DNA of 6,530 nt from Methanosarcinales archaeon. GTDB taxonomy: Archaea; Halobacteriota; Methanosarcinia; Methanosarcinales; Methanocomedenaceae. The stretch spans positions 1-6,530 of the forward strand of contig DAOWEE010000196.1 in NCBI GenBank assembly GCA_030638625.1, given 5' to 3'. Positions 5,182 through 6,530 of this stretch are shown here, piece after piece; position 1 is the stretch's first letter; every line of letters starts with the position of its first letter. The translations under genes and the position numbers were made by a program. A model generated the notes under the pieces. It had not been told where the DNA came from, searched no databases, and was given only the letters and a program-made list of their open reading frames with translations.

Positions 5182-6530
5182 TTATATCTCCTTTACCTGC
5201 CTCAAATCAACGGCCACGCCCCTGCTGGAGTGTACCATCTCATCACCCCCCATCATTGCCCTGCCCACACCTACTGCCCGCTTGCCCACAACAAGGACCT
5301 GGTCAGAAGGCCGGATAACAGGGTCTGCATCCACCACACCCGGAGCAAGGAGGTTGCCGCCAGGCACGAAGTCATCTATAAGGACCTGGTAGGTGCCCAG
5401 TTCCATGAGCCTTCGCCCCCCTTCAAGAGTTGGGGTGAGGGTGCCTGTGCTGGGATTCAGCGTGGCAAGCTGGGTGCGTCCGTCATATACCTGGTGTTTT
5501 GGGAAGGGCGCCTTAATTGTGGCATGGTCGGGCACCAGCAATTCTCCCGCGCCTCTTCCAAACTGGTAATCTGTAATTGAGCGCAGCATGGTCATGGTAA
5601 TATCCCGCTGTTTGCGCAGGTGATACCCACCCTCATCCACCACTGCCCTGACAGTGTCACCTAATGTCCTCAGCGACTGGCTTGATGTAAGGCTGCTATT
5701 CCCCTCTGCTGTATAGATGATATCAAGTCCCAGTTCACTGGCAGCAGACTCACAGATGTCCTGGTAAGCCCCATCCACATGGGCGATTATATGGGAATAT
5801 CGATTGGTTCTCAGGTAGTCGAGCAGGCATCCGCCAACCCATGAATGCTCTTCAAGGTCCCATCGTCCGGTCACGGGTGTGTCGTAATGGGCGGCTGGAT
5901 ATACCAGTTCCAGTTCCCGGGGTACAATACCAAGGGGCGAAGTGATGATTACCTCGTTCAATGCCCGCCTATGCTTGCCCATAGCACGTTGGAAATACTG
6001 GTGGCTGTTTGATATGGAATATGGCTTGCGGGCCGAACAGGGCAGAAGCAGCAGAATGTTTCTATCGTGCGACTGGAAGCGTTCCTGAACCCGACTGGCA
6101 AACCGTTTAACCTCCACACGGTCCAGGGATTCGGCAGAATTAGTGTACATGGTACTGCGGCGGTAGGTATGTGTGCGCTGCTCCAGGTATGAATATTCCT
6201 GGTCAGTACGGCGCAGTAGTGCAGTGAGCCAGGGGTCGCTGCGGCATTTCCCTTCCACATATTCCCGCAGGTGTCCGTCCCTGATGTGCTGGACTACAAT
6301 ACGTTTCTCTTCATCAAGCCTGGTTTTGTTATGCTGTGCAATCAGTTCACCACGCTGGAGCGCATCCATTTCTTTCAATTCTGCTGCACTGGTATTACTG
6401 CATACATTGCACCCGCATGGCAGTTCAAACAGGTCTTTGAGCCTGTATTCGCCTCCCGGCATCAAGTAGATGTCACCAAATGCCCTGACAACAGCCAGGG
6501 TATCATCCACCACATCCACACCCAGGTATA
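5182..6530 (-). CDS. arcS: Archaeosine synthase (TgtA2-type), partial (5' end outside window)
   Basis: ArcS acts on tRNA carrying preQ0 at position 15 of the D-loop and, with the radical-SAM partner RaSEA in many euryarchaea, forms archaeosine. The visible 448 codons lack the true start; reading continues through the right edge, and the GTG at 6519 is internal. Numbering from that GTG, the end of a TGT-like domain holds the zinc-site pattern PCGCNVC with C35, C37, C40 and H63. The ArcS hallmark PC-x3-KPY-x2-S-x2-H is intact at residues 160-173 (P160, C161, K165, P166, Y167, S170, H173). The region to about 330 is the ArcS core, and about 375-443 is a C-terminal PUA domain for tRNA binding (VLIDDFVPGGNLLAPGV; GRAMMGGDEM; GVAVDLRQV). 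The N-terminal part of the TGT-like barrel lies outside the window. It is directly followed by the TIM-barrel gene with no gap. Confidence 0.93.
   Translation of the reverse strand, partial: YLGVDVVDDTLAVVRAFGDIYLMPGGEYRLKDLFELPCGCNVCSNTSAAELKEMDALQRGELIAQHNKTRLDEEKRIVVQHIRDGHLREYVEGKCRSDPWLTALLRRTDQEYSYLEQRTHTYRRSTMYTNSAESLDRVEVKRFASRVQERFQSHDRNILLLLPCSARKPYSISNSHQYFQRAMGKHRRALNEVIITSPLGIVPRELELVYPAAHYDTPVTGRWDLEEHSWVGGCLLDYLRTNRYSHIIAHVDGAYQDICESAASELGLDIIYTAEGNSSLTSSQSLRTLGDTVRAVVDEGGYHLRKQRDITMTMLRSITDYQFGRGAGELLVPDHATIKAPFPKHQVYDGRTQLATLNPSTGTLTPTLEGGRRLMELGTYQVLIDDFVPGGNLLAPGVVDADPVIRPSDQVLVVGKRAVGVGRAMMGGDEMVHSSRGVAVDLRQVKEI

Noticed and set aside
5230..6469. Frames of 98-116 codons on either strand inside arcS
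   Set aside because: They overlap the ArcS core and PUA coding sequence, where the arcS frame carries intact family motifs.
1..6530. CRISPR array, tRNA gene, insertion sequence or viral genes
   Set aside because: I saw no regular repeats, cloverleaf-like segments, transposase motifs or terminal inverted repeats anywhere in the window.

Overview
The window looks like the chromosome of a methanogen-lineage euryarchaeon, most likely of the order Methanosarcinales or its methane-oxidising (ANME-2) relatives. Four things support this: archaeosine synthase (ArcS), a CTP-type riboflavin kinase fused to a helix-turn-helix domain, archaeal-type RibB, and two proteins resembling DUF1673, a family I associate with Methanosarcina-type genomes. 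Promoters are archaeal in style (TATA boxes, some genes apparently leaderless) and several genes have GGAGG/GGTG-type ribosome binding sites. Genus cannot be fixed from sequence alone. I see no tRNA, rRNA, CRISPR array or insertion sequence, and no gene-free stretch longer than 300 bases.

Left part (1-1592, minus strand): a tightly coupled cassette read right to left. A 148-residue HTH protein with a CxxCx5C cluster overlaps by 4 bases (ATGA) with a four-helix DUF1673-like membrane protein. That gene is followed after one base by a second DUF1673-like membrane gene, which is cut by the left edge. The two membrane genes are visibly AT-rich compared with the rest of the window. This is the least understood part.

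Middle (1593-3777, plus strand): an 83-bp divergent promoter region carries two inverted repeats and drives a cysteine-rich DUF169 protein to the right. Next come the bifunctional riboflavin kinase/regulator (RbkR/RibK type) and ribB, encoding 3,4-dihydroxy-2-butanone 4-phosphate synthase. Both supply FMN/FAD and, through the riboflavin pathway, probably serve flavin and F420-dependent metabolism in this type of organism. An imperfect 18-bp palindrome between the putative ribK TATA box and its start is a candidate autoregulatory operator.

Right part (3823-6530, minus strand): a small winged-helix regulator with its own TATA box and ribosome binding site converges on ribB. Upstream of it is a two-gene unit, arcS (5' end outside the window) followed directly (TAAATG junction) by a xylose-isomerase-like TIM-barrel protein, ending in a hairpin that may terminate transcription.
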